This document shows, in pieces, positions 49,973 through 61,985 of a stretch of DNA of 64,000 nucleotides (position 1 is the stretch's first letter; each line of letters opens with the position of its first letter). The notes below the pieces were generated by a model. The model saw nothing but the letters and a program-made list of their open reading frames with translations, did no database searches and had not been told where the DNA came from. The stretch spans positions 16,367,089 through 16,431,088 of the forward strand of contig ML681981.1 of assembly GCA_007922195.1 (NCBI GenBank). The letters are read 5' to 3'. Origin of the DNA: Podocnemis expansa (lineage: Eukaryota > Chordata > Testudines > Podocnemididae). Made by a program: the position numbers and the translations under genes.

Positions 49973-51699
49973 GGCATTGTCTAATTTCACAGGTACAACA
50001 AGATACCTAAGCTTGTGTCTAACTTTTAGCATTGGAACAGTCCAATGATGCATTTTTAGCCACTTATTTAAAGCTTGCGGAATTAAAGCCTGTTGGCTTT
50101 ATTTTTCTCAGGTACTTATGCAGGCTTAAATTCAATTAATACTAGTGGAGTGGCATGTATTGAGGGAAAAACAGACCCTCATATTAGTTAAATATTTGAT
50201 TCACTTTCTGCAATGAAAAACTACAAAAATGATAGGAAGAAATGAAGAGCAGATACATGATAGCTTTTCCTACAAACAAAATATCCAAAATAGGTGTATC
50301 AAGTTACTCTTCCTCATGGAGCAACTCTGGGTAAGGCACTCATAAACCAAGATGATGCGTGTGGTATAAGAATTCAAGTAGAGGAGATTCTATTTTATTT
50401 GGCTTTGCCTTGGTTTAGACCACTGCTTGCTGTTCAAGAATGAAAAACAAAGACTCTCTCTTTTGTCACTTGGAGCTAAGCTTGTTACTGTGGGGATGTA
50501 ATTACTCTTTTATGGGCTTCCATCCTTGGGGGAGTGCAGGTGGTGCAACTTTTTGTTAACTGTCCTCATATGACATTCATGCTCACAGATTGTATTGGTA
50601 GGGTCGAATCATGTCTTCTTTGGGGACAGCATAATATTCCCTTTTGTGATTTCTATTATTCTAAGGCTAAGCAATCTTTCTTTAGAAACTTGGGGAATGC
50701 AACATCTCTGTCACTTTTCTCCATATATGTGCTAGATTTTTTTAATCTGTTTGCAGGAAAGGATAAGATAAGAGGTATAGAAGCATCTTTGGAAATACGA
50801 CAAATCTGAATACAATAATATTATGGCCAATAATCACAAACCAACTTTATGTGCCATTGTTTGTTAGATATCAGGCACAGGGGAAAACTAGCTTTGATTC
50901 TTCATAGTGCCAAACCTCTGTTCCTACAATGCAAGAACATCTGCTGTACCTTCTGCTTTACAAGTATCATTATCTTCCCATCAGCCATCCTGGCAGGTAC
51001 ATCTGTTGTCCAGGAACACATTAGCACTTCTTCATCAAATGCAAAACCATTCTGTAATCTCTTCTCAAAGATTCAGACACTTCTAATGTGAGAGATAAAG
51101 TTGTGATTCCTCAAATCAACAGCTTACACAAGTGGCAAGAGTACAGCAAGTCTAGAAGGCTTGTCATGAAACTAAATTATACCCGTGCAGTTATCTCTAA
51201 ACCTTCAGCTTTGGTGATGCCACATCCATAGCATACCAGGAAGTGTTCATGTAGCGAAATATTTTGTGAAATCACTTGGGGTAATTATAACACATTGAGG
51301 GTACAATCTGGACTGAGGAACAGTTGTGTCCCCACAGCTCTTTAACTTGGGGTGCCTTTTATAGTGCTTTGCTGTGAGAGCTAGCACCCACTCTGTTCAC
51401 AGTCAGCCTACAGACTGTAAGCTTTTCTGAGTTACTTTGTATGAATGCCGTGATGAGGCACACTTAAATTGTACTGCAAAGTGGACAGCAGCAAATTTCA
51501 AGTTGCAGACTTTCCCCAGAAATGTATATCTTGTACTGCCTAACTCTGGACGATATAAATTCTTAGAAATTCATTTTATTACTAGAAAATAATATGCTCA
51601 AATCCTGCCATCTGAAATGGAGTTTCCTTGGTATTTCAGTTCAAACACCCTGGTTTAGATTAAACAGCAAAGTAAGTTTGTCAACTCCAAAGGGATAGA
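49973..51699. other. AT-rich intron sequence
   Basis: No gene or mobile element recognised. Confidence 0.45.
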
Positions 51700-51707
51700 C
51701 TTAAGTG

Positions 51708-52138
51708 CAGGGCCATCCCAAGGGCGGTGTGGGGCCCAGGGCCAATCAGCCTGTGGGGGCCTCCTAATCCCCCATGCTATGGAGGGGTAGGGAGGACGGA
51801 CCCTGCACTCTCACCCCTCCCCTGCCAGCCACTCTGCCTGGGGGCGGGGTGGGGCAGACTGGCTCAGGGGCTGGGCTGTGCTCTCCTGCCCCACCTCTAG
51901 GCTGGCTTGCCTCACCCCTGGGACCCGGCCCAGACCAGAGGCCGGGTTCTGCACTCCCGTCACCGCCCCACCCTGCCCCGCTGCGTTCGGCTTTGCACGG
52001 AAGGCACCAAGACAGGATGGGGACGGCAAGGCCACAGGGGATGCAGCAGGATGGGCCTCACAGCAGGACAGCGTGGGGCCCACAGAAACAAGGGGTAAGG
52101 GGCAATTGCTCCTCTTGCCCCTGCTAAGGACGGCCCTG
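51708..52138. mobile_element. hAT MITE, CAGGGCCATCC family, with intact duplication
   Basis: Left end CAGGGCCATCC and right end GGACGGCCCTG are an 11-bp inverted repeat with one mismatch. A perfect 8-bp target duplication CTTAAGTG flanks it (51700-51707 and 52139-52146). The GC-rich interior creates 60-117 aa chance frames on both strands. Confidence 0.9.
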
Positions 52139-52146
52139 CTTAAGTG

Positions 52147-52603
52147 GGTACAAGTAATGAGGCATAGATGTCAGAACTGGTTACAAGTAAAATGCAATGA
52201 ATGCCTAACTTAACAAATTAGAGTGAATTCAAAGGTTTCTCACCACATTTCAATAGTCATTACTTGTACAAAAGTATCATAGTGTGCGAGGGCTGAATGT
52301 GGCAGTACAGAGCATCTCAGTAATGGACAATTGACATTAAAAGCTATTTAAGCTGAATGTAACTGTTTGGAAACTTTCTGTGCTATGGCAAAGAGTCTGA
52401 GCAGTGAGAATTTTGTTTTGCCATAAGAAAGTGGTCTGAAAATGATTGTGTAATTGTCTTTAGTAATGATTAATAGTACTTTCTGATCATGTAATATCTA
52501 GAAAAGCTTGTAGGGATAACATTGTCACAAGGGTACAACTAGATAAACCAGTTTTGTTTTGAGGAAAATCTTGGCAAATAACTGAGCTCTTTTGTAAATC
52601 TAA
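52147..52603. other. AT-rich intron sequence
   Basis: No gene or mobile element recognised. Confidence 0.4.
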
Positions 52604-52690
52604 GTTCCAGAGGGGTAGCCATGTTAGTCTAGTCCTGCAAAATGAGCAAGGAACCTAAATTTATTAATTTGTTAGGGCCACAGTATTGCT
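52604..52690 (-). mobile_element. Penelope-like repeat fragment, minus strand
   Basis: CCAGAGGGGTAGCCATGTTAGTCTAG and then TTTATTAATTTGTTAG are, in reverse, the tail of the hammerhead-bearing Penelope-like family. The GTGCCACAGG-type segment is lost and no ribozyme core remains. Confidence 0.6.
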
Positions 52691-54529
52691 TGCTTGTTTT
52701 GTAAATCTAGTAGCCTATAGCATTTGTGTGTGGTGACTAGTATATGTGTACAGTAAAAGGAGAACTGGTTAGACTTGCAAATTGTGACAGTACATAGGTC
52801 TCCAGGAATGACTGAGAGAACCAGAAAGTACCTGGAGGGGCGGTAATACTCAAGGAAAGAGAACATCTTCAAAGGTTTTTGTTTAGCTTGATCTAGGGGC
52901 CAAACTTAAAGACCTAAATTCCAATGCTTTGATTATTCTTAGGGTTATAGTGACTAAATATGGCAATCTTATAAATTTGCTTACTGTATGTATTCTGAAT
53001 CCAAGCTTACTGTCATGGAAAAAAAAATTTGTTAGCTGCTTGGAGCTAATATAGCACCCACAGTGTGTTGCATTCTTTTTCAGGATCACACATCATCGGT
53101 AAAGTCATTTAATAAGTTCTAGCTGAAGTATTATTGAAACTGGTGTTACTACGCAAGCCAGAAAGCCCAACTGATGTCAAGATCCCAGGTTGTTCATTGT
53201 ACAGCTAGTTAAAAACCTGTTGTCCTAATTCTCCATTCAGATGTAGTTGAGAGAGCTGATTTGGGGATCCAGATGTGGACCCCTAATTAAGGGATTCCTT
53301 GCTCCAAGAGGGGGACTACTCTATTTTCCACCTCTGGGACAGCTGATGTAACGTCCCTCATGCTAAGAAATGAACCACTGTAGCATGGGTCAGCTTTGCC
53401 AAATCCCTTTCACACATGCTGCTGAGTGATACATTCTCATTCCCCTTAAATCAGGGGTTGGGAGGTCAGCTGTACTGCCTCTGGCAGCTCTGTTGGGAGT
53501 CTCTGCCTGTTTTAAGGCTGCACTGCTTATGCAAATAGGAGACCAAAGAAAATTCCCTTATAGCTCTTTATTAGTGAAGGTAATACAGAGGTCATTGTGA
53601 AGCCATAAATATTGAGCCCCTTTATTGCTTTTTCTTTTTTGAAGCTCATTTTCTAGAATCAACACTTTCAAGCACTGTCCATATAGAGAATAAGAGAAAC
53701 TACCTCAGCAAATCAATGTAAAATATTGACATTTCAGATTCTTAAAAGGGTAGGGCAATTAGCAAAAGGCACTTCTGTCTTCTATATCTTTTTTTTTTAA
53801 ACAACTGTGTCAAGTGTGCCATAATCATATTGTCTTTTACCTACTAGGCTTGATAGAGTTGCAAGAGCTTAAAAGGATACTTTGTGTTTGTCAGTAAGTA
53901 TCATCAGAAAAGACAGGTTCCTTGAGGAGCTTCCCCAAAGTAATTCCTGGAAGTTAAATCAATTGTCTCATTGCCTAACCTCTACCTGCACTTTTCCCAA
54001 AAGATAAATCACACTTTGAAGGTGGCCAAAGTCTATTTGTATTGTTGAAACTTTTACAGTTTGAGGATTAAACTTTAATTTTTGTGATTAACCAATATAA
54101 GCATGAAATAAATTTTCATTCAACAAAGTGCATATATAATAAGTCCAAATGGAGAAGATGGGTGTGCATGCAGGCAAGGAAGATGCTCCCCGTGATGCTG
54201 CCGGCGGGTTGTTGGTATGATGAGGTGCCTTGCTAACACCTGCTCTTAACATGAGGAAGCCTCATCTGTGCCTGCCGTGAGTTGGTACCCCAACACAACC
54301 AGCCCATGATAACACAAGCACTGCTTTCCAAACCTCTACAGGCCCTTCTCTCCATATGTCAATGATAGGAATACTCCAAACCCGAATCCTCTCCGTGTCT
54401 TCCTGGACCAGTTTATTTTACAAAGAACCAAGATTCAAATGATAGCAAGCTGAAATATTGGAAAAAACAGGTTACATGCAGAATAAAATTATACATGATA
54501 GAGTCTTAACTGGCAAGACATTCATATCA
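52691..54529. other. AT-rich intron sequence
   Basis: No gene seen. CAGGGGTTGGGAGGTCAGC at 53457 resembles a hAT end, but no matching second end was found. Confidence 0.4.
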
Positions 54530-55253
54530 TATGGGGGGAGGGGGGACTTTTGGGCAAGGGGTGCCGAGTCTTTCCTCCTGCTCCCTAACACATGCTGCTT
54601 GGGCATATTGCCCTGGTCATGGTGTTTGGTGGCAACAGTGGAGGTGGGGAAAATAGGGGAGTCTGTGGGACTGTTTCCAGCTCTCCCTTTCTTCCCCCTT
54701 GTTGTGGCAGTGGCATACTGGGGATGGGGGAGAGACTGTCTTACTGAGCCCTCCTCTGAGGAGCCATCCCCCTGCTGACATCTCCAGTGATTGCCCCTCT
54801 CTCATGTGGGCCCACAGTTGCTTTGACTGGAACCAGTGCAAACCAGGTGGGGGAGAGGGGAGCAGCCACTGTGTGGCTCCTGGTCCAGGCCAGTGGTGCA
54901 CTGACACAAAACCTGAGCCTTCTGAACCCTTGTCTGCCTCTGCACAGGGGTAATCTAGGGAGCCATGGGGACCCCAGCTGCACAGGGGCAAGGCAGCCTT
55001 CCCTGTTTGCTTATGCTGACTCTGGCCAGGGCACTGCTGGGCCCATGTGGGAAAGGGGCAGGGCTGGAAGGGAAGAGTTGTCATCAGCCCCTTCCATGCA
55101 GCCTCAGCCAGCAGGGTATTGTTGGACCCTGGCTGGCTTGGGAGAAGGGTGAGGCTGCTGCGTGGTCCTGCTTGGGGGTGGGAGCAGTGCAATGTGCTGC
55201 TCAAAATCATTTTGTGTGCCACCTTTAGCAAGCATGACATGGTTTGCTGACCT
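54530..55253. mobile_element. 5'-truncated GC-rich hAT-like element
   Basis: The right end GTGTGCCACCTTTAGCAAGC - GGTTTGCTGACCTG (about 55215-55248) matches the complement of the CAGGGGTCAGCAAACC-type hAT family known from turtles. The matching left end was not found. The 216-aa minus frame (54617-55267) lies within this GC-rich body and shows no transposase motif. Confidence 0.5.
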
Positions 55254-55424
55254 GTGAGAGAGCGCAAAAAATCTCATCCAAAATCCTTCCACCATACTGC
55301 AGCCAGGCTTGTCTGTGATCTTCCTTTCATAAGACAAGCATTCTGTCGTCATGACTCCTCAGCAGAAGGATTCAGAATTTCTCTCTGTGTTTATATGTGG
55401 TGTTGTGCTAGCTGTACCGGTGTC

Positions 55425-55640
55425 AGGTTATGAAAGAGAGAAGATGGGTGAAGTAATACATTTTATTGGGCCAGTTTCTCTTAGTGGAAGGTACAAGCTT
55501 TTGAGCTATACAGAGCTTTTCTTCAGCTCTGTCTCTGCTTCCTTCAACAGACATGAGAGACGTGTCTGAGCTACACATTGTTCTACCTTCCACCAATGGA
55601 AGTTCTGGTTCAATAAAAAATATTCTTATCTTGTCTCTCT
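55425..55640. mobile_element. Palindromic Penelope-like relic, family 1
   Basis: The left arm (55425-55530) and right arm (about 55545-55640) are imperfect reverse complements: TTTTATTGGGCCAG - TAGTGGAAGGTACAAG on the left matches the complement of CTACCTTCCACCAATGG - CTGGTTCAATAAAAAA on the right. The minus strand of the left arm reads CTGAAGA - AAGCTC - GAGCTATAC complement - CAAAAGC, a decayed hammerhead-type core. Confidence 0.65.
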
Positions 55641-55922
55641 GTGGTTATGGTCCACAAATCTATGGTTTTCATGTGCAAACAGGTTAACCCCTCCTGCTTG
55701 TGTTTTCCTGTCAAGGATCAACCAAGAGCTTTTGAAATTACTTCTTTAGCATTTTGCTCAGACTAGAAATAGGTGCACATTGTGAAATATACGATACACA
55801 CTTACATGAAGACAGATCAATTAAATAAGTTTCTTTTTGAAGAAAGAAACCTGTTTTTTCACCTTTTTAGTGACCAGCTCCAAGTCACAGATCTTAAGAA
55901 CATAAGTTTTCATTGTATATAT

Positions 55923-56479
55923 CAGGGGTGGCCAAACTTATGGAACTCGAGTCACATGTGTTGATCATTAAATGTTTGAGAGTCGCACTGAGGCATATAG
56001 CCGTATAGTATCTATTTTCTTCTTTGTATTTTCATTTCTTATTATTCAACATCATGTTTAGAGGGACTTGTAAAACATGATTTATTGAGTAAACTGCATT
56101 AGGGCCTACAAGACAATCTAAATATGCTGCACTTCTCCCTGCCAACCCTGACCATGCAACACTTCTCCCCACCATCTCCTATCATGCCACCACTTCTCCC
56201 TGCCATCCCTGATTCCCTCCCTAACCCCCAGGTGCTGATGCTAGCTCCCCCGGGCTGACCTTCCCTTCCTCAGGGCCCCCTTATCTGGCTGCTCTGGTGG
56301 CTAGGCACAGGTTAGAGCTTCCCCCCTCCCAAGCACGCTCAGTGCATGCTAAGGGCGGGAGATTTAAAACTCCTAGGCTGGGGCTGCTTTCCTAAATTGA
56401 TTTGTTGATCTTCATCAGCAAGCTGCACTTTTTCATTCAAGAGCTGTGCAGCTCTTGAGCCACAGTTTGGCAATGCCTG
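55923..56479. mobile_element. Non-autonomous hAT element
   Basis: Left end CAGGGGTGGCCAAACT and right end CAGTTTGGCAATGCCTG are inverted repeats. Flanks GTATATAT (55915-55922) and GTATCTAT (56480-56487) match at 7 of 8 positions. The interior has three or four diverged copies of CACTTCTCCCTGCCATCC (about 56130-56215) and no coding capacity. Confidence 0.82.
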
Positions 56480-56487
56480 GTATCTAT

Positions 56488-57415
56488 ACATAAATCCTGA
56501 CACGTCTGTGTGTGCATTTCACAGTGATTAGGAAGATCACTGTGGCAAAAACTTTCAGCAGAGACCTGACATGACAGTCTTTGGTGAACTAGTATGCAGA
56601 TAAAAGACCCACTGTATCCTTGTAAACTTTGTCTCCCTGTGCCCTCTTCCAGTTGTTGCCAAGATGTCCATGGGACAAGTCTCTGTCCCCACAAGTGTGC
56701 ACTGAGTATGGTCACATTTAATGAAGCAAAAAATATTTTGCAGCTACATTGTGCTTTTCATTCAAAGATTTCAAGATGCTGACCCATTTTGTCCGTCTTG
56801 CTAACTGAAGAGACTTCTATTGGCACCTGCATTCTGAATGCTATCCTAATAATCTAAAACTCTCTCTGATTAGCTGTCTTGCTGAATCTAGAATACTAAA
56901 TCAAAATATGAAATGAATATCTAGGCTGACTGTAGGTGTTACAGAAAAGTAATACACTATGTACATTTACTTTGATTATTGGAAGTTCTAGTCACATCCA
57001 AGCATGACAAAGCAGAAGTCTGTTCAGAGCTGCCTCATATAAGGTTAGGGCTGAGCGTATGTTATTACTAGCAGTCTAGTTGAAATCTGGATTGTGTATA
57101 GTAAATCTCAAAATAGCTTTTAAGGCCATTTAAGGCAAATACTGGCTCTGAAGCATCACAATTTGCTTCACCATCCACAAAACATAAAATCTTAGTCAAA
57201 TGGTGCATGGCATAGCAAAACTTTTAACTGAGTAGCTGGGCTGCATTGAGAAGCCAAGTTTATAGGCTCTTCTCTGTGACCTAAATGTCTTATAATTGCT
57301 GCCATAGAAAGTCATAAAATGATGGTAATTAGGCTTTTGCTGTGTCTAGCTCATATTGTTGTTTTTTGAAGTCTTTTCATAAGCAAAATTCATGCTTTTG
57401 TCTTTCACCTACTTA
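56488..57415. other. AT-rich intron sequence
   Basis: No gene or mobile element recognised. Confidence 0.4.
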
Positions 57416-57757
57416 GACTCCTGTGGTGCTTTAAAAGACTAATAAATTTATCTCATGAGCTTTTGTGGGAGAAATCCGACTTCACTAGATGCTTGAAAAT
57501 GGAAAACTGATAGTATGGGAGGGAAAAATAAATCCCCTGAAGTGTGACCTGAGCCCGTCACTCACACTTCACTGGATTTACTTTTCCTTTCCATCCTGTA
57601 CTGTAAGTTTTCCATTTTCAAACACCTGACAAAGAGGGGTTTCTCTCATGAAAGCTCATGCAATAAATAAATTTGTTAGTCTTTTAAAAGTGCCACAGGA
57701 CTCTTTTTTTTTTTTTTTTTAAACCAGACTAGACTAACACGGGTAGACCTTTTGGAA
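57416..57757. mobile_element. Giant-palindrome Penelope-like relic with hammerhead-like cores on both strands
   Basis: 57416-57703 is one imperfect palindrome centred near 57558. The left arm (CTCCTGTGGTGCTTTAAAAG - TAATAAATTTAT - GAGCTTTTGTGGGAG) equals the complement of the right arm (CTCTCATGAAAGCTCATGC - ATAAATTTGTTAG - TTTTAAAAGTGCCACAGGA). The right arm on the plus strand reads CTGACAA, a GAGGG/CTCTC stem II, then GAAAGC (57626-57655), and the left arm reads a similar core on the minus strand. The conserved CTGANGA has G8 changed to A, so it is unlikely to be active. A T run and CAGACTAGACTAACACGG form the 3' tail. Confidence 0.7.
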
Positions 57758-58868
57758 CTATTTATTTCAGTTACAATAGTGCTGGCATTAGGTATTATCT
57801 GTTTCAGCTCCTTCCAGTTACAAGTGCAAAATCCTATTCTTCCTTCCTAAAAGCACAATCTGTTTAAACTTCTGCCAAACCAGTTGTAGGAATGGGATTC
57901 AAATTTTCTTTTTCTTTCTTTTTTTTAAAAGATATATTTTAACCAGCACATTGGAAGAAGTGTTCTATAATGACGGCTTAAAATATTTCTTACAATTTAC
58001 AGGTGACTGAAGTTCAGTTTTAAATTATTCTAAGTGCTGCCTTATTTCTTTGCTCTGACAGACTAATGTTGTTAATAAATTTTAACTTCTAATTTGTCAA
58101 ATTAGGAAAAAAAAAAAAAAACAACAACCCAGTAAACCTGGGCCTTCCAATGTGAAATCTGAGATGAACAAGGTACTGGCCAGAAGAGCTAGTTCAGTCT
58201 GTACTTTACAGTAGGCTATACAGATCTTAATCTAATTCATTTGATTTTCAGTGCTATTTAGTAGGTTTCTGAAACTGTTTTTTTGGTACTTTCTGAATAA
58301 TTGCAGTGAAGTACTTGGTGATTAGAAGTTAGATTTGTATCTTATTAAATGGCAAACTACGTGACTGAGTCTCTTTAAAAAGCCAAACACATACACGGTC
58401 AGTTAGAAAATTCAATATTAATTTATCTGTCAAGCTATGAGATAATGAGCATTGATTATTCTATAGTCTTCAGCCAATATAACAAACCTAAATTCCTGTT
58501 TAATGAGTGATTTATTTCACTAAATGAAGCAGCAGAAGCTGAGAATAATTCATACAACAAAAACTCCACATGAATTGTATCATATTTAGAGTACAGAACC
58601 TATGTACCCAGAATATCTTTTGGTGTTGGTATGAGAAGTATTCAGATGAGAAGTTGTGAATCTGACCATACCTTTATCTTACAGTTTATTTCTTATCTCC
58701 ACTTCAGATACAGTCCCTAGAAAACACACGCATAAGGTAGGAGTATTGGAAGATATAGTGACGAAAACCTGCAATTTCTCACTTTATCTTTATGTAAATG
58801 TATAACAAAACAAAATGCACACACTTGAAGAGGGAAATAGCATACAAATAAGAGTTAATGTTCATTAT
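57758..58868. other. AT-rich intron sequence
   Basis: No gene or mobile element recognised. There is an A run near 58108-58121. Confidence 0.4.
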
Positions 58869-59030
58869 TTGGGCATAAGCTTCCATGGGCTGCAACCCAC
58901 TTCATCTAATGAAGGAGTTTGCAGCCCACGGAAGCTTACACCTGAAGAAATTAGTTAATCCTTAAGGTGCCACAGGACTTTCGTTGTTTTTGCTATATGG
59001 AGGCTAACACAGCTACCCTTCTAGAACTGT
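58869..59030. mobile_element. Palindromic Penelope-like relic, family 3
   Basis: GGGCATAAGCTTCCATGGGC - GCAACCCACTTCATC (58871-58905) is followed by its approximate complement, GATGAAGG-type sequence through TTTGCAGCCCACGGAAGCTTAC (to 58940). The tail AAGGTGCCACAGGACTTTCG - GGCTAACACAGCTACC then follows. The plus strand right arm reads CTAATGA against the hammerhead consensus CTGATGA, then a paired stem and GGAAGC. Both cores are decayed. Confidence 0.65.
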
Positions 59031-59157
59031 TCATTATTTGTAAAAAGGGAGAGGAAAAAAATGTTTTGGCTTTCTAGTCACCAAATGGGTGTTCTGGGCA
59101 TGCCTCAGGGCTCAAGAAATTGGCTTCGCCCTAGGCACCAGTAATTTTTATTCTTGC

Positions 59158-59170
59158 TCACCAGAGGGCA
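59158..59170 (+). promoter_or_regulatory. Candidate CTCF site
   Basis: TCACCAGAGGGCA matches the CTCF core CCASYAGRKGGCR at 12 of 13 positions. Such matches are common by chance; no further support is visible. Confidence 0.3.
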
Positions 59171-60354
59171 CTCCTCTGCTGTGTTTCTGCAGCAGAGCTA
59201 AGAGTCAGGCTGCAAATCCTGGTCGCCATGGTGACCTGGCTTCCGCATTTTGTCAAGCCTTGGCATACCTGACAGAGGACGTAAACTGGTTCCCTTGAAA
59301 ACTATTCTTTCAGCTGATTTCATAGCTTACTCAGACTCCCCCCCCCCCCCAATTTCTCTCTACTGCTTTGGGAAAATGACAATAATTTATATTTAAATTT
59401 GTGAGAACAATTTTTTCCAACTGTAGGTGAATCTGGATAATGGAAATGTCTGGAGTGGGACTACAGATTGACTTCCTTCTTCATAGCCCGCAAAGCTGCC
59501 AAGGCTTGCCATTCCTTCTCTGTTTCATTTAACCTCACTTTCATCATCATGACAATTATAGCCATTGCACCTGTCTCAGCACAACAGCGGCACCACTGAA
59601 AGCTCTGAGGATTCAAAGGCATTCCTGAGAGATCACAAAAGCGAAAGTCACAGTCCAAAAATCGGAAGTTAGGAATACAGTAAAGATGGATTCATTATGA
59701 ATGTCTAAGTGGGGGATTCAGACAGCTCTGGTTTAGTCACCACTTGCTATGTGTGTGTAACTCCCTTTGACATTTTAAGAGATGCATGTTTTTTGAGAGG
59801 CGAAAAGGCCAGTCTTTTTAATTGGGCCGTCTAGACTGCATTCCTGTTTGATCTTGGTTCTTTACCACAAGACAGGATAGAACTTGGCTCTCAAACATCT
59901 GTTAGTCCTTTGAGGCACTAGTAGGTGAATTTTGTTCTGAACCCAGCTGCTTTAGAGCCTGTCTTTTTGAACATTTCAAATCATGGTCCTGGGTGGAATG
60001 ACCCCAGGACAGCATTTGTTTTGGATTCCTTGCAGTACCACTCTGTGCCTTCCAAAGGCTTGAGACAGCACCAGGCTTTTCTTGGTGTGGGATAAGGTGG
60101 GCCTTAATTCCCATCCCTTACTCTTCCTGTTTTCCCTGAAGCCCTATCCATTGGGCAGACCAGAAGCCAGACCAAGGCAGTAGTAAGAGTTTCCCGGGGA
60201 ATCCTGGTCACTATGGACAGCCCTGAACCCTCCACCTGCCTTGGGCAGGATACCCCAAGGATGGGGACATAAGCTGGGGGCTATTCTTGGGCACCCTGGT
60301 TCCCCTGCCTAGGGCATGTGGAAGGTGTGGGACTTCCTCCATTGGCCTGGGCTC
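59171..60354. other. Intron sequence, no gene seen
   Basis: A C run lies at 59339-59350. The short frames are unsupported. Confidence 0.4.
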
Positions 60355-60359
60355 TATCT

Positions 60360-60537
60360 GGTGGATTCTCAGTATCTTAAAGTCTTTAAATCATGATTTG
60401 AAGACTTTAATAGCTCAGTCATAGGATAGAGGTTTATTGCAAGAGTGGGTGGGTGAGGGTTTGTGGCCTGCAGTGTGCAGGAGGTCAGACTCACTAGATG
60501 ATCATATTTGTCCTATCTGACCTTAGAGTCTATGAGC
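60360..60537 (+). mobile_element. CR1 LINE 3' end, plus strand
   Basis: AAAGTCTTTAAATCATGATTTGAAGACTTTAATAG and then GTGTGCAGGAGGTCAGACT - ACTAGATGATCATATTTG - TCTGACCTTAGAGTCTATGAG are the same 3' untranslated region as the minus-strand CR1 at 40274. Only the last ~180 bp are present. Confidence 0.85.
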
Positions 60538-61848
60538 AGTTCTTACCACATCTTGCCTTGGTCTACTGGCGAAAGGCAGGGCTTCAGAGAAAGATGGGGC
60601 CTTGGAGGGGCGGGCTTCTGCATTTTTCTTTTTTCATCTTGAAAAGGTGGCCACCCTTTTTCTTTTACTGAAGTTGGTTCCAGTCTCCAACACTGAGTTG
60701 GGCTTTGATTTGGATGGTATTTCTGTGCTGTTTCATTGATATGCTATGTTCCCTTTTAGTTCCCCAGAGCAGCCTTTAGGTTCTGAAACAGATCCTTGCA
60801 TTTACATGAGCCTCTGCTTTGCAATGTTTGAGTATTCCACTGTACAGGTCACTCATACATGACTGAGTCCTAAAGAGTTGATCCCTTTCACATTTATCAA
60901 TAACAGCAAATGGTCACTTTCAGAAAGTCACTTATTAAGCTATGGCCCCAACAAGGCTCACAGGCTAATATGAAAAGATAGTCCTATCAAAGATAAATCA
61001 TCAGTGGCCATCCTTTCTCCAGGGAGGTACTATGGGCAACAGTCATACAATGAGTTCTTGCCTAAAGTCAGCTGTCTTTCCAGGTGAAGAAGAGTGGAGG
61101 TCTGCTTTCTTCTTATCTGCCACAAACTGTGCTATGTTTTCCCTTTCTAAAGTCTTCTCTACAGGTTTAACATCTGAGGTCTGGTGGGATACTGAGCCCA
61201 CAATAGTCTATTAATCTTGTGTTGCCCAATGTGGGGTTTGTGCACCACATCACAGTGCCCTGCAACAGCACCTTAAGCATTCAGATCTTTTCTGCTTTCT
61301 ATCAGAACACTGTCAACCTAGTGCAGAAATGCACACAAAACATATGGGATGAAATCCGGGCTTCACTAAAGTCCGTACAAGTTCTGCAATTGACTTACTT
61401 GTCACATTGTCACCAAGCTCATTAATCCACTCCTTGGAAATCTGTACACTTCATAATTTGCACACAAAATTTCTTTCTACTTGTCAACAAATACTTAACA
61501 GCAGATAGCTGTTTTGAGATTTTACACTACAAAGAATTATTAGTCTACAATTAATTAGGATACTTTTGATATACCACTGAGTAATTAAAACTATAACATT
61601 GACTTTGGTCAACAAAATTTGCTCATATAGTATTCTTGCTTTTTGTATTGTTTGTTCACTGGTTGAATGAATGTGCTGAATTTTGATAGTAATTTGCAAT
61701 GGGGCTCTAAGATACAGTACGGTAGGAAGGGATGTTGTATGTGCCAAGTATATTATCTTTTAGACAAGGGATAATTACTCATCTGTAATTCTTCTTCTTT
61801 AAATATATCATTTGCACCTCGCCCCCCCCCCCCCTTATTTTCATTAAA
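60538..61848. other. Intron sequence, no gene seen
   Basis: AT-rich towards the right; no exon or mobile element recognised. The C run at 61820-61834 borders the next repeat. Confidence 0.4.
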
Positions 61849-61985
61849 ATAAACAAGGAGTCCTGTGGCATTTACATACTAACAAATTTATTGATTGCAT
61901 GAGCTTTCGTGGGAGAAAATCCCACTTTGTCAGAAGCTTTGAAGATGGGGTTGTACTGAACTAGACTAACATGTCTGCCCCTTTG
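61849..61985 (-). mobile_element. Penelope-like fragment with near-intact hammerhead-like fold, minus strand
   Basis: On the minus strand the core at about 61935-61898 reads CTGACAA, stem II GTGGGA/TCCCAC (six perfect pairs) and GAAAGCTCATGC, whose AGC/GC(A) ends can form a short stem III. Only G8 of CTGANGA (changed to A) and the last stem III pair depart from the consensus. It is followed on the same strand by AAATTTGTTAG - TGCCACAGGACTCC. There is no inverted second arm here. Confidence 0.7.

Noticed and set aside
54617..55267. 216-aa minus-strand frame
   Set aside because: It covers the GC-rich body of a hAT-like relic and has no recognisable domain or splice support.
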